Below, piece after piece: positions 31,426-41,102 of a stretch of DNA of 64,000 bases. The first letter of the stretch is position 1; each line of letters opens with the position of its first letter. The position numbers and the translations under genes are program-made. The stretch covers positions 56,537 through 120,536 of the forward strand of contig NW_007360617.1 in NCBI RefSeq assembly GCF_000192795.1, in the 5' to 3' direction. The stretch comes from Vavraia culicis subsp. floridensis (Eukaryota > Microsporidia > Pleistophoridae). The notes below the pieces were generated by a model. The model did no database searches and was not told the DNA's origin. It saw only the letters and a program-made list of their open reading frames with translations.

Positions 31426-32409
31426 ATGAAGCTCTTGTTAAAAATTGCATATGATGGCAGGAAGTACCATGGACTGATCGACCAGCCCGAACAAAACACC
31501 GTATATTCACAGATCAGGTCTGCTATGCATCGCCTGAAACTGCCACACAGTATCAAAATAGAATGTAGCGGTCGCACGGATAAAGGTGTATCGGCTGCCA
31601 ACATGGTCTTATCACTTCCAATCGACAAGCTTGGCAGCTATGATGTAATGTTCAACAATGTTTTACCCGATGACATTAAGGTAAAGGAGTATGCCATCAT
31701 AAACAGCGATTTTTCAGCGCGTTTTGATTGCACGCGCAGAGTTTACCGGTATTTTTTTCATTGCGAGAATGTGGACGAATATGAAAGAGCCGGAAAAGCT
31801 TTGAAGGAGGGATTGAACAGTGGTAAATTTCACATCAGGGATTTTTGTACCAAATCAGTTGAGAGGAATTTTATAAAGAAAATGAAGAAACAAAGCTTGA
31901 GCAGGATGAATGATGGCGATGTGGTGAGTAACACAAGGTGCAAGGAATGGATAGAAGGCTCGAAACGTTTAAAATGTGATAAAATGGATCTCATGCATAC
32001 CAAGGAATTACCTGATGGTCGAGTTTCGACCACAATAACCGAACACTACGCTGAAAGTGTGAGCAATATGTGCTCATCGGTTGATGATCAGCCTGCTACG
32101 CAGTTTGATCAGAGCTTTTATGACAGAAACATTGATTACCTGAAATTTGAAAAATTGAACGAAATCTATTACATGGAAATAGCCAGCAAATCGTTTTTGC
32201 ACAACCAAATAAGACGCATGTTCTATTTCATAAAGAAGAACGTAGGAAAGAAGGAGGTTATTTTTTACGAAGGATTGGCAGAACCGGAGTATTTGGTGTT
32301 TTATCAAGCGCACTACGATAAGGAAATTGAATGGAAGAAAAGCCGGAAAGACAACTTAATTTTGTATGAAATAGAGAAGGAAAAGCATAAGATGATGTTT
32401 TTTGAGTGA
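31426..32409 (+). CDS. tRNA pseudouridine synthase, TruA family (PUS3-like)
   Basis: Isomerises uridine to pseudouridine in tRNA. The catalytic core is present: MKLLLKIAYDGRKYHGL at the N-terminus, then CSGRTDKGVSA with the nucleophilic aspartate at residue 52. LPDDIKVKEYAII, FSARFDCTRRVYRYFF and a C-terminal YMEIASKSFLHNQIRRMFYF follow. The FSARFDCTRRVYRYFF block and the FHIRDFCTKSVERNF segment resemble DEG1/PUS3 (positions 38/39) more than PUS1, but the choice is tentative. A charged insertion of about 80 residues (about 150-230, KKMKKQSLSRMNDGDVV...) separates the two halves of the fold. The ATG follows CCCCCAGCG, a strong start signal. At 327 residues it is shorter than yeast Pus3 (442). 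Confidence 0.87.
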   Translation: MKLLLKIAYDGRKYHGLIDQPEQNTVYSQIRSAMHRLKLPHSIKIECSGRTDKGVSAANMVLSLPIDKLGSYDVMFNNVLPDDIKVKEYAIINSDFSARFDCTRRVYRYFFHCENVDEYERAGKALKEGLNSGKFHIRDFCTKSVERNFIKKMKKQSLSRMNDGDVVSNTRCKEWIEGSKRLKCDKMDLMHTKELPDGRVSTTITEHYAESVSNMCSSVDDQPATQFDQSFYDRNIDYLKFEKLNEIYYMEIASKSFLHNQIRRMFYFIKKNVGKKEVIFYEGLAEPEYLVFYQAHYDKEIEWKKSRKDNLILYEIEKEKHKMMFFE

Positions 32410-33268
32410 CAGTGTGTATGAATTGAATATTTTTGAAAATCTAACCAGTGCAAGAATTGAAGCTAGCATGAGATTGCTTAATTAGTTATATTATTTTTTA
32501 ATGACATCTTACCTCCTGTGGTACAGCCATATTTCAACTTCTAATAAAACTCGAGCAATCCTACGGGAGAGCTGTATAGGCCTTCATTGAAGAGATTTCG
32601 TAACCGATGCAAAGCATAGGAAGGATATGGTACCAAATTGCAATATAAAGGATGCGTGAATGTCACGTTATACTTCATAAATTCTAACAATGCAACATAC
32701 CCTAACAGGAATATCTGATTTTTCTTGCCACTAGGTATACAAACCATCTGAACTACGAATAGATGATTGTGTCAACAAAGAAATAGGACCTGGAATTGTT
32801 GTTGTTACGATACCTTAAACACTCCATCGTTTCAACAGAGATCACCTCGATCATTTTATGTCATTAAGTAAAGTTTGGATACGTTGAGCCATAATGAATC
32901 CAGCGATTCATGGGTACTTACATAAATTAAGATATTTTGATATCGACAATTCTATAAAACTGTTTATCGCAGACTAACACTCATAAAAAATGCTTTTAGA
33001 CCACGATAGATCGATGTTATCAAAACATTGCCTCTATCCAATCATAGACTGACACTCGAGCTAAAAATTGGATCATAGTATCAATACCAGATATCGTATT
33101 CCTTGTAATAATGATGTTTAGATGCTAAAAAGCAGGTTATTAAATGAATTACATCACCAAAAAGCAAATTAAATTACGGTATTAGGTAGAAAACTACAGA
33201 ATCGATGATTCCATTCATGTTTTATCCACAAAGTTAACCAAATTTAATGTTTAGAACTATGTGGAGTA
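32410..33268. other. AT-rich intergenic, no gene seen
   Basis: About 860 bp, distinctly more AT-rich than its surroundings and full of stops. It begins a gene-poor tract running to about 37 kb. Confidence 0.5.
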
Positions 33269-33643
33269 TTAAAGACGATTTTCAGAAAAAGATAGACTTA
33301 GAGAAGGCCTGCTTAGCTCTCTCGCCAGAATACATCGAAGGGCTTGATTTTCTGGGAGACAAGTGTAGGATTGATCAATGCGGGCATTTTCCGCTCGTAA
33401 TTTTCTCTTTTTTATCCACTTTATAATTAAAATAGTTGCTAAGACAACCAATACGAAACAGCAATAAGTGGTTATTATGATGGCAATAAGCTCACTTAAA
33501 TCGTACTTTGGTGAATAAGTAGTTGTGCCAAGCCTAATGGCATTCTGTTCGTTATCGACAGAAGGCGCTTTCGGTGTTAGTACTGGAAGTTCCGTTGAAT
33601 TTTTGAACTGTTCAGATGCAATGTCAGACATAGTAACGACCAT
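33269..33643 (-). CDS. Putative single-pass membrane protein, unknown
   Basis: The frame is open to a TTG at 33688; the first ATG is at 33643, giving 124 residues. The N-terminal part is Asn/Ser/Thr-rich with a potential N-glycosylation site (KNST). One strong transmembrane span follows (ELIAIIITTYCCFVLVVLATILIIKW), and then a basic cytosolic flank (IKKRKLR) and a serine-rich tail (LSRPSLSLSFSENRL). If the segment upstream of the ATG (IILIQSYKIIFLVMVV) is translated, it would act as a signal peptide and give a type I protein. Without it the topology is less clear. No homologue is recognised and the base composition is AT-rich like its neighbourhood, so confidence is moderate. Confidence 0.45.
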   Translation of the reverse strand: MVVTMSDIASEQFKNSTELPVLTPKAPSVDNEQNAIRLGTTTYSPKYDLSELIAIIITTYCCFVLVVLATILIIKWIKKRKLRAENARIDQSYTCLPENQALRCILARELSRPSLSLSFSENRL

Positions 33644-34266
33644 CACCAAAAATATTATTTTATAACTTTGAATCAGAATGATCTGCAAAGACTTTTTTGA
33701 CAGATGTCAGTTTTTAAAGCAAATAAATGTTTAGGGACTTTTTCCAAATACTGACCAAGAAACAAACATGTGAAACCATAGTATAGATGTATAAATATCT
33801 CGTAATCCAAATTATTATTCATAATTATGTTTGATATGTTATAATTTGGTTAATTACACATTTGTTTCGATGTCGCTTTTACTAATTTTTCAAGTCAGAA
33901 TAGACGAGCTGTCAAACTTTATTTTATTTATGGAATATTTCCGTAAAAAATATCAACAGAAACTCCAAAAAATTTTCGTAGAGGATGACAGTCGGCATGC
34001 TGTGCGATTTTTGGGACAGTAAAAATTTGCCAATGAAGATTCATACAGTATTTTAAAGAACATTTAACTATAAGAAATAAATTCGTGAATGTTCTTGTCG
34101 GAGTTTCTCTTAATTTAGCATACTTTAATGTCATTTAATAGTCTTCCCAAAAGATCAGTTTAAATTCTTATATTTGGTTCAGAATACAGCGAAATAGCTA
34201 CTTATTATCATACTGATTCTGTTAAGAAATTCACAACTTTTTACTTAACACTATGGATGCTATCCT

Positions 34267-34320
34267 GTTTTTCAAAAACGGGTTTATGAATGGATAGAAG
34301 ATCAAAACAGCATTTTGAAT
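34267..34320 (-). repeat. Dispersed repeat copy A (matches 63860-63914)
   Basis: Starts with the same GTTTTTCAAAAACGGGT 17-mer as the copy at 63860, then shares TGAATGGAT and ends with TTTTGAAT; I judge about three quarters identity over some 54 bases. Read on the minus strand, both copies encode a similar peptide (A-V/I-L...PF..PFLKN), so they look like relics of the same coding element. Confidence 0.6.
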
Positions 34321-34337
34321 GTCACATCAACAGCAAT

Positions 34338-34619
34338 TTAATCCTTTCCATAAGCTGTTCTACGATTACAGACACTGTGAAATGTCCTTCCATCGATCAG
34401 GTCTGCAGCTATGCCTGTTGTGGCCGTTGCAATGACCGCCTTGTTTGTCCCTTTGAGATAGCTGATGAGTGCACGGTAGACAAATGTCTTTCCCGATCCA
34501 GCTGGACCATCTAGGTACAGTAGCCTGCCTCTGTTCTCAGTAACAGATGCTATTATTTCGTTGAACGCAGTCCTTTGTTCATGATTGAACATCTGTATCA
34601 GTGCATCTTCTCTGTAATG
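34338..34619 (-). pseudogene. PIF1/Helitron-type helicase fragment
   Basis: About 94 codons, open from 34619 to a stop at 34338, matching only the first helicase motifs of PIF1-family ATPases. EDALIQMFNHEQRTAFNEI is followed by Walker A in LYLDGPAGSGKTFVYRALIS, and motif Ia VIATATTGIAADLIDGRTFHS. A normal PIF1 domain continues for another 300 or more residues; here the frame goes off into non-matching residues and stops. A stop codon also lies just upstream. The sequence resembles Helitron transposon helicases or related PIF1 copies (the family LDGPGGTGKTF...SSGIAA). It is probably the remnant of a mobile element in this AT-rich tract. A cellular PIF1 gene cannot be excluded but would have to be broken. 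Confidence 0.8.
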
Positions 34620-35012
34620 TCATTTATTTGAACAACGAAATAGCAATAATTTGATAATCCATAGCTTTCTTGAAAAGACCACAGATAGCGTGTTGTATCA
34701 TTTGATCTATAAACTAATGATATAGCAATGATAACAGCCAAACTTATCAAGTACATGCATTTCAATATGAAGATAATTTATTTAATGTTTACGATATGCC
34801 CTTTTTCTTTTAGTACTTAATATTTTGTTATTTGTCATCCAGCTAAAAACATTGATGCTCATCAATACGTATTAAGGTATAATTTGGTACAATCATCCAT
34901 GGCAACCAACAGATTATTGCATTTAAACAGTGTCATCCTGGTAAATATTATTTGCATCAAAATATATAAAACATTTTGCTAAGCTATACATTTAATAATT
35001 ACGCATATGGAA
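34620..35012. other. AT-rich intergenic, no gene seen
   Basis: About 390 bp. No further helicase motif is recognisable upstream of the PIF1 fragment, and there is nothing else to call. Confidence 0.45.
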
Positions 35013-35630
35013 TCATACACAGCATCCAACCACTTTACCAACTATTTCATTAACCTTTCGTATAAACCTGTACATAAGTGGTTCCTTCATCAATTTACAA
35101 TTACAGTGCTCATCAAATTTATCATTTCCAGCTGTTGCTGTTTGTACATTATCAGCGCTTTGTACCGAATACGCTTCTTTTACCAGAGCATCTAAATCAG
35201 AATAAGTATCAGAACAGCACCTATCCCTAATCACAGTCTTACATTCTTTACCCTTCTGCTTTATTTTTTCCTTCATGTTTCTTATGAAGGTGCAGTATCC
35301 ACTCTCATTTTCGAACGGATCGGGTGGTGGCCTACCTTCTTTCTTGTTCTTCTCTGCCACCCTCTTCATTTTTATCTGGTGTGCAAATCCACGCAGATTT
35401 AGCCATTGCACACCTGTTAGCCGGGGTGTCGGCACCTTCCGAGCAAATTTGTTTATGTCGAGTTCCTGCTCGCACCCCGACTCTTCCTTCTCCTTCGTGG
35501 CCTCAAGGCATGCCACAGAAGGCTCTTTTACGGTCAACATGTTGTTGCCCGTTACCGGTACAACTGTTTGCAGTGCCGGTTTATCGGCCGACATCTGCTC
35601 AAACATTCTTATTAAATCTTTAACACACAT
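35013..35630 (-). CDS. Unrecognised charged protein
   Basis: A 205-residue protein from the ATG at 35630, with a GGGATC leader directly upstream. It begins MCVKDLIRMFEQMS, an amphipathic helix, then a low-complexity Glu/Lys segment (LEATKEKEESGCEQELD). A basic middle contains GVQWLNLRGFAHQIKMKRV and GRPPPDPFENESGYCTF, and the C-terminal part has several cysteines (DRCCSD, CNCKLM, VVGCCV). No signal peptide or transmembrane span is seen, so it is probably cytosolic or nuclear. Its GC content is higher than the AT-rich DNA on both sides, which supports coding function. No family is recognised. Confidence 0.6.
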   Translation of the reverse strand: MCVKDLIRMFEQMSADKPALQTVVPVTGNNMLTVKEPSVACLEATKEKEESGCEQELDINKFARKVPTPRLTGVQWLNLRGFAHQIKMKRVAEKNKKEGRPPPDPFENESGYCTFIRNMKEKIKQKGKECKTVIRDRCCSDTYSDLDALVKEAYSVQSADNVQTATAGNDKFDEHCNCKLMKEPLMYRFIRKVNEIVGKVVGCCV

Positions 35631-37111
35631 GATCCCTTCCTCTTTCGAATCATATTTATACTTTTCAAGTTTGTTTGCTTCCTTAATTACTCAATCCACT
35701 TATCGTACTTTATTTGCATTTTGTTTGCATGCCTTCCTTAAAAGAAACAATTGAGATTTAGACAGCTTATTCTCTGTGAAACACGTTAATACGCATCTTC
35801 AACACTTTCAAATATTATGTATTGTTCATATCATGCGTGATCAATCGTTAATATCCTGATAAATAACACTATTCCTACTTTTGATAGGCATTTTGTATTA
35901 TCAGTGATGTGCCATCTATTTTTAGTATTCCTGCTATTTTTACTATCAGCACCAGCAATGCACCTTAAACATTTCTATCATCTCAAAGTACATCATTTAC
36001 TCTTCTGTAAACTCAGCGGCATACACATACAACGATAATTTGTAGTTATGCTTTAATTTAATCACAGACTGAAACACCAAGCTCAAAAAAAATTTACTTG
36101 AGACACGGACCGACACAGAAACATCTGATGGAATACAAAAGACCAAGAGAATCATTCTTGTGGCAAATAAAGAATTTAATGTCATCAAACGGATGAGATA
36201 AATGAACACGTTTTTGATAAAAATGCTACCGTGTAAAGATGACGGCCATAATTGCAATGAATACGATCTGCCTGCAGCAACAGCACGGTCAGTGCTTGCA
36301 ATAGCACCCTACAAATAAAGTTATACAACGAGTTAAATCGTAGTTTAAAAGTTACACCGGTGTATCAGTGCTAAAAATGGCAGTTGATACCACGCACTCC
36401 CTATTTTTTAGAAAGTGTGATCACTGCTGGATAAGGCACCGGTACGTTGACCAAGTTTCTATTTTTTGGTAAAAAAAGAGTATCTGTGCCCCAACACGCT
36501 ATGTTAGAGCACTACAGTACGATAAAGCTGTACGGTGCACCCCACCAACATTCGTACCATTTGTAGTAAATTAACAAAAAGAACGCATAAGAAAAACGGA
36601 GTTGTTGCGTGGAAGGTAGCAGGTAAATTATTTTTAGTGTAAAAAGTATGAGAAAAGCACATTTGTTAAATCAACAGTGAAATGTACAAAATGAGGGATT
36701 GGTTCGTGGTTAAACAAAAGCATGCACATTCACATAAAGAACGCACACAAGCAGCAGCTACTTACCGTATCGATGCGTTTAAAGTGCATGCACACGAAAA
36801 CGTGATTGCTGACCCCAAAAACGGTCAGGCCTGGCAGACCAGATGGGTGTGTCTGGTGCGTGGAGAATAAACTAACGTACTTTACGTGAAGAGAAAACGA
36901 ATTAACGCACCAACACAGTTTTAAATTGATATCGAGCCCGTGCTAAAAAACGTAAATGAGCAAGAGCAACCAAAATTTTGGAACAAATAAATTGCACAGA
37001 CTGACAATCCAACATTCCTTACGTTCTGCACACAGCAATAACGACTCATCTATAAAACGTTTTGTGTTAGATCAGCACACATTATAAAAACAAACGATCA
37101 AACAAACAGAA
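35631..37111. other. Gene-poor spacer
   Basis: About 1.5 kb. A minus-strand frame at 35997-36185 (62 codons from ATG, hydrophobic, MILLVFCIPSDVSV-like) could be a short secreted peptide but lacks support; I leave it uncalled. Nothing else is seen. Confidence 0.4.
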
Positions 37112-37264
37112 ATGACACTCATGCCCAAAGAACGTGAGTATTCCGTGACAGATTACCTTCTTTATTTCGTTATCCTGTTTGCTATTCTAATTGTTATGTA
37201 CCTGCATATGCTCATCAAGAACTTTTTTTATAAGAAGGCGAGAGGCAAGGGAATTAATCTGTGA
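37112..37264 (+). CDS. 50-residue membrane protein
   Basis: ATG at 37112 to TGA at 37264. The short N-terminus is polar (MTLMPKEREYSVTDY), followed by a single strong transmembrane span of about 20 residues (LLYFVILFAILIVMYLHML), then a positively charged tail (IKNFFYKKARGKGINL). The sharp polar-hydrophobic-basic order follows the positive-inside rule and is unlikely by chance in a frame this short. It is of the size class of OST4, TOM and V-ATPase accessory peptides, but matches none that I can name. A second in-frame ATG at 37121 is possible. A TTAAAGA/TATTATT-rich stretch follows the stop. Confidence 0.55.
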   Translation: MTLMPKEREYSVTDYLLYFVILFAILIVMYLHMLIKNFFYKKARGKGINL

Positions 37265-37619
37265 GTGTGGATTTGTAGCACGCACATTGCAGATGAACCG
37301 GCTGAATTAAAGACTATTATTTTGATAACACGGTGTGATAGCAGTGTTTTAAATGGTTGGGCTATTATGACGTGCATGTTTTTGTGTTACGCGTGCAAAC
37401 CAATTTATTACCATTGCTGGCAGTGTATTAACTGATAATGACCAAGGAGCCTTTGTACAGCACCTCCACACTTCTTTTGAAGTCTTTCTCTTTCACCGAA
37501 GAAAACGCACAAAAAATATTTGTGAAGAGTACAAAGACGTGCAAGCAACCGTAATAGCACCACAGTCTGTGTTTGATACACTTTTAAGTTTTTAACTACA
37601 ATTATCGCCAGCTTTTCAA
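37265..37619. other. Spacer before the tRNA gene
   Basis: About 355 bp with no gene seen. Confidence 0.45.
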
Positions 37620-37701
37620 GGTGTGATGGCCGAGCGGTCTAAGGCGCTGGAATTAGGCTCCAGTCTTCTCGAAGGCGGGGGTTCGAATCCCCCTCACACT
37701 A
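37620..37701 (+). tRNA. trnL-UAG: tRNA-Leu, anticodon UAG
   Basis: An 82-nt type II tRNA with a long variable arm and no intron. The A box is TGGCCGAGCGG and the B box GGTTCGAATCC. The anticodon stem is CTGGA/TCCAG around the loop ATTAGGC, giving anticodon TAG (reads CUN leucine codons) with G37. The T arm is GGGGG-TTCGAAT-CCCCC. The acceptor stem is GGTGTGA with TCACACT, so the terminal pair is G1-U72 and the discriminator is A73, as expected for leucine. CCA is not encoded. Confidence 0.95.
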
Positions 37702-37703
37702 CG

Positions 37704-37708
37704 TTTTT
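37704..37708 (+). terminator. RNA polymerase III terminator
   Basis: A run of five T starting three bases after the tRNA-Leu discriminator base, the usual Pol III stop. Confidence 0.75.
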
Positions 37709-37780
37709 CACGTAACCAAGTGGTGCCAGCGCACCACAAGAGCCAATCTCAGCACATATCCGTTTTATTAAACAAATCTT

Positions 37781-38014
37781 TTATCCACCGCGCAGCGCCA
37801 GCACCATCTGTATCACACACCCATCGTTAACATTGTAGTCGCTCAGCACCTTTCCATCCTCCGTCAATATTTTTCCCGAATAGATCAGTCTCTGCTGTTC
37901 CGGTGGTATTGTCTCCAACATTTCTATCTGCTGCTTCAGCGATAGTACGGTAGCACTGTCTTCAATTTCTATCTGCTTTTCTACGCCTATGAGCGATTTG
38001 ATCTTTATGTTCAT
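37781..38014 (-). CDS. RUB1: NEDD8/Rub1 ubiquitin-like modifier
   Basis: A 77-residue ubiquitin fold ending exactly in the diglycine. Landmarks: [18 protein letters not shown], a core [15 protein letters not shown] and the C-terminus VLALRGG. Alanine instead of arginine before LRGG (ALRGG) is the NEDD8 discriminator that directs it to the NEDD8 E1 rather than the ubiquitin E1. The equivalent of K48 is present (SGK). Neddylation activates cullin-RING ligases. The gene has no C-terminal extension after GG, so no processing protease would be needed. The frame is open upstream to 38065, but the ATG at 38014 has CCCCC just before it and starts the fold precisely. Confidence 0.88.
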   Translation of the reverse strand: MNIKIKSLIGVEKQIEIEDSATVLSLKQQIEMLETIPPEQQRLIYSGKILTEDGKVLSDYNVNDGCVIQMVLALRGG

Positions 38015-38020
38015 TTCGGT

Positions 38021-38025
38021 GGGGG
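38021..38025 (-). promoter_or_regulatory. C-run before the NEDD8 start
   Basis: CCCCC on the coding strand, seven bases upstream of the ATG at 38014. It supports the start that gives an exact ubiquitin fold. Confidence 0.55.
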
Positions 38026-38554
38026 TGCGGTGGTTGAACGTGTTTTGTGGGGATAGAAGGAACAAATTACGTTTTATACCCGGTAGGGTATGTAAATTGT
38101 AATAAATTTATTTTATTGTTGGTAGTTTCAGTAAATCGTCTTCATTTCATACAATTGCCGGTTCATGCCTACCACCGTAATTTTCACTTATCTTGCACCG
38201 CGCACCTCTCCTCAAATAACTACGGCTTTCATCGCAAGGTAGAACATGCCATAACTCACGAGAACAATCAATATTTTGGTAGCAAATTACACATTACCAG
38301 CTATTTACGCTGCTATTTGCCCTCAACCACCACGCATACGATCATTTTCGCAATGGAACTGATTTATTTGAAGCAACATTAATTGTTGTGCTGGGATTAC
38401 TCACCTTTCCCTACGCTTGCAGTCCTCGGTACACCCCCCGCTATTCCGTAGCATAATTAATGTTTTGATGGAACACCAAATTTAACTTACGGCCGTGCCA
38501 ACAGGTACGTGGTACACGGCGTACCACATCCTAAAATTCAATTTCTGTACCACA

Positions 38555-38560
38555 CCCCCC
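38555..38560 (+). promoter_or_regulatory. C-run directly before the ABCF start
   Basis: CCCCCC abuts the ATG at 38561. It selects this ATG over the in-frame ATG at 38495. Confidence 0.6.
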
Positions 38561-40339
38561 ATGCTAAGAAACTACTTGAAGGGCCTTCTAGCCTACCCGT
38601 TCACGAGCAACGAAGAGGTAGAGCAGGCTCTCTCACCGTACCTCACACACATAAACATAGAGTTGGGAGAGAAGGATGAGTCTCTGCCGCTGGATACGCC
38701 GGTATCGCTCCATCCAAAACGGTACACCGTGGTAAAGAAGGAAGCATTGAACGATAATTGTGCTGTAGAGGAGCAGATGAGCGATGATATGGTGGTGGTT
38801 GACGGTCCTTACACGGACATAAAAGTAGAAAACATTGATTTGCATGTTGATGGACATACTCTGCTTAAGGATGGCGTGTTGTGTCTGAGACGCGGGGTTG
38901 TGTACGGACTGGTCGGCACTAACGGAGTGGGTAAGAGCACGCTGTTGAGGTGGCTGAAGAATAGGGGGGTGACGAGCACGTACTTGGTACGACAGGAGAG
39001 CGGATTTATAGGTAAGCACGCGCGTAGCACGTTCAGCGCCGATAATCGTTGTGGTAATCGCCTTGACAGCACGCATGATGATGGCGTGCACGATATCACC
39101 GTGAAAGAGTACTTGAGCGAGTACGACGAGCGCGAAGTAACCAAAATGCTGGTGCGCTTCGGTTTCAAGGACCACTCGCAACGTGTAAACGAGCTGAGCG
39201 GTGGCTGGCAAAAGAAACTAACACTGTTAAAGGCACTGCTATCACCAACCAACCTGCTACTGCTGGACGAACCTACAAACATGCTTGACCTGCCATCCAT
39301 CCATTTTCTTGAAAACGCACTGGCCAAGACCAACAAGACCGTGCTCGTGGTATCGCACGACATAGCGTTCCTCAACAGCACGTGCCAATTCATAATTAGA
39401 ATGAAAGACGGTCTTAAGGTGTACAAGGGCAGCTACGATGAGTATGTGCGGTTGGCGGACATTGAGAGGAGGAATGCGGAGAGGGAGTATGAGAAGGGGG
39501 AGGATGCACGGAAAAGGATACAGGTGTTTGTGGATAGGTTCAGGTGTAATGCTAAGCGTGCTGGGATGGTGCAGAGTAGGATTAAGATGATGGAACGGAT
39601 GGATAGGGTGCAGCTTGAGGAGGTCGACAGGGACGTATCTTTTGGGATAGGTGGCGGTATGAGAGGTGAGATTGTGAGGATCGAGGGAGTTGACGTGAGT
39701 TACAATGATGGAGGGGATGCGTACGATAAAAATAGCAATGCGTGCTGCAAGTCTGAAGAGGAGCAACGTGTCATTCTAAAAAACCTGAACATGATAATCA
39801 GGGGAGATTCAAAAATTCTTGTGGTAGGTCCGAACGGTGCAGGTAAATCAACACTGCTTAAAACCATCCTATCAAACACCAACGTATCTCGCATACCAAA
39901 CCTTAAAATATCCTATTTTGCACAGCACCACCACCAAAACTTCTCGCCAACCGACCGCGTGCTGCCGTACCTCATCACAAGCACTCGTCAGCCCGAGCAG
40001 CTCATACGTTCCGTGCTATCGTCCCTCAACCTCAAAAAAGATTACCAGTTCATATCATCGCTCTCCGGTGGTCAAAAAACCCGGTTAATGCTGGCTAAGA
40101 TAAGCCTAGACAACCCTGATCTGCTGCTGCTTGATGAGCCCACGAATCACCTCGATATTAGCAGCATTGTTGCACTTAGGAATGCTGTACGGGAGTACAA
40201 GGGTGCTGTTGTGTGTGTCAGTCATGATTTGTGGTTCGTGAATGGTCTTTTTGCGGATTTGTACGTTGTGGATGGGTCTGTCAGGTACTTTAGGGGTACG
40301 GTTGATGAGTACAAGAGGGGGTTGTGGAGCGTGGAGTAG
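38561..40339 (+). CDS. GCN20: ABCF ATPase, GCN20/ABCF3-like
   Basis: Soluble twin-cassette ATPase of the translation-associated ABCF class, with no membrane domain. The first cassette has Walker A GTNGVGKST, signature LSGGWQKKL and LLLLDEPTNMLD. The second has GPNGAGKST, LSGGQKTRLML and LLLLDEPTNHLD, each followed by the family's VVSHD or VSHDLWF switch. A charged linker (RRNAEREYEKGEDARKRIQVF...KMMERMDRV) is the ABCF arm between them. The N-terminus MLRNYLKGLLAYPFTSNEEV resembles the start of GCN20/ABCF3, which binds GCN1 and ribosomes, rather than ARB1 or eEF3. The ATG at 38561 is preferred because of the C-run; the result is 592 residues. The choice GCN20 against ARB1 is moderately sure. 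Confidence 0.9.
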   Translation: MLRNYLKGLLAYPFTSNEEVEQALSPYLTHINIELGEKDESLPLDTPVSLHPKRYTVVKKEALNDNCAVEEQMSDDMVVVDGPYTDIKVENIDLHVDGHTLLKDGVLCLRRGVVYGLVGTNGVGKSTLLRWLKNRGVTSTYLVRQESGFIGKHARSTFSADNRCGNRLDSTHDDGVHDITVKEYLSEYDEREVTKMLVRFGFKDHSQRVNELSGGWQKKLTLLKALLSPTNLLLLDEPTNMLDLPSIHFLENALAKTNKTVLVVSHDIAFLNSTCQFIIRMKDGLKVYKGSYDEYVRLADIERRNAEREYEKGEDARKRIQVFVDRFRCNAKRAGMVQSRIKMMERMDRVQLEEVDRDVSFGIGGGMRGEIVRIEGVDVSYNDGGDAYDKNSNACCKSEEEQRVILKNLNMIIRGDSKILVVGPNGAGKSTLLKTILSNTNVSRIPNLKISYFAQHHHQNFSPTDRVLPYLITSTRQPEQLIRSVLSSLNLKKDYQFISSLSGGQKTRLMLAKISLDNPDLLLLDEPTNHLDISSIVALRNAVREYKGAVVCVSHDLWFVNGLFADLYVVDGSVRYFRGTVDEYKRGLWSVE

Positions 40340-40343
40340 TAGA

Positions 40344-40420
40344 GGTTAGATGCGGGCAAAGGAGAGTGGTTAGGGTTAGATGCGGGCAAAGGAGAGTGTT
40401 TAGGGTTAGATGCAGGGATA
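40344..40420. repeat. 30-bp tandem repeat, about 2.6 copies
   Basis: Unit GGTTAGATGCGGGCAAAGGA plus GAGTGGTTAG, just after the ABCF stop. The junctions create GTTAGGGTTAG, which resembles telomeric sequence by chance; the remainder of the unit does not. Confidence 0.75.
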
Positions 40421-41102
40421 ATCAAGAGCGCATCGTTGTGATACGAAAGGATGAACAGCTACGCAAAGATGATAAGTGCTAAATTAATAAAAATGAGTAG
40501 AACAATAAATAAATGGTGAACAATGTTCAAATTACCGTTCATACTTCACGTACATGTGCACTACGAACGATATGCCCATTATCAAGGAATGCTTCATTTC
40601 CAGGATATGATCAACAACGCTTAAATACGTACCATGACCGGTAACAGGCAATGCAACACATCGTAAACATTGTTAGGTGTAACCGCAGTTCAAAGTGGCA
40701 TTTCCTACTTACCTGAAAGAAATGAATTGCTAAACATTCTTAGCTTTTACCGGATTGCAACAGCAGCATCAAACTGCTGTTCATCACCAGAACCGGTACT
40801 TAAAAGAACGTAACCACTCATCAACGAGTTTATGATTGTTGTATTATACGGCAGTTTCAGTGATCTAAAACACGTGCTGTAACAATGCTATTATTTCTTT
40901 TCTTGCTGTAGTGATCTGCTCTAATTATAGATAGGTGCAGTTTGCATGTCTTATGTAAATTTAGTACATTTTGTGTTGAAAGAGTGGTGTAGCTTGGTAC
41001 GTTAATCTAAGCTATCTATTAAAGGGCATACGGCTCATTGCAACGTACTTGATCAGAAAAGCGTTGTACTACGTGGGTATATCCCTTGTTGATACAATTA
41101 CC
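40421..41102. other. Intergenic, no gene seen
   Basis: About 680 bp of AT-rich sequence with no ORF of note. Confidence 0.5.

Larger units (their letters stand above)
38015..38560. other. Divergent promoter region, NEDD8/ABCF
   Basis: About 546 bp between divergent genes. ORFs here cross both leaders and are not called. C-runs occur at both ends. Confidence 0.5.

Noticed and set aside
34605..34618. ACAGAGAAGAT on the minus strand, resembling the U6 snRNA catalytic box
   Set aside because: No other U6 elements flank it and it lies inside the PIF1-like reading frame.
40365..40382. Telomere-like GTTAGGGTTAG
   Set aside because: Produced by the junction of a 30-bp unit that otherwise lacks telomeric sequence; no extended TTAGGG array.
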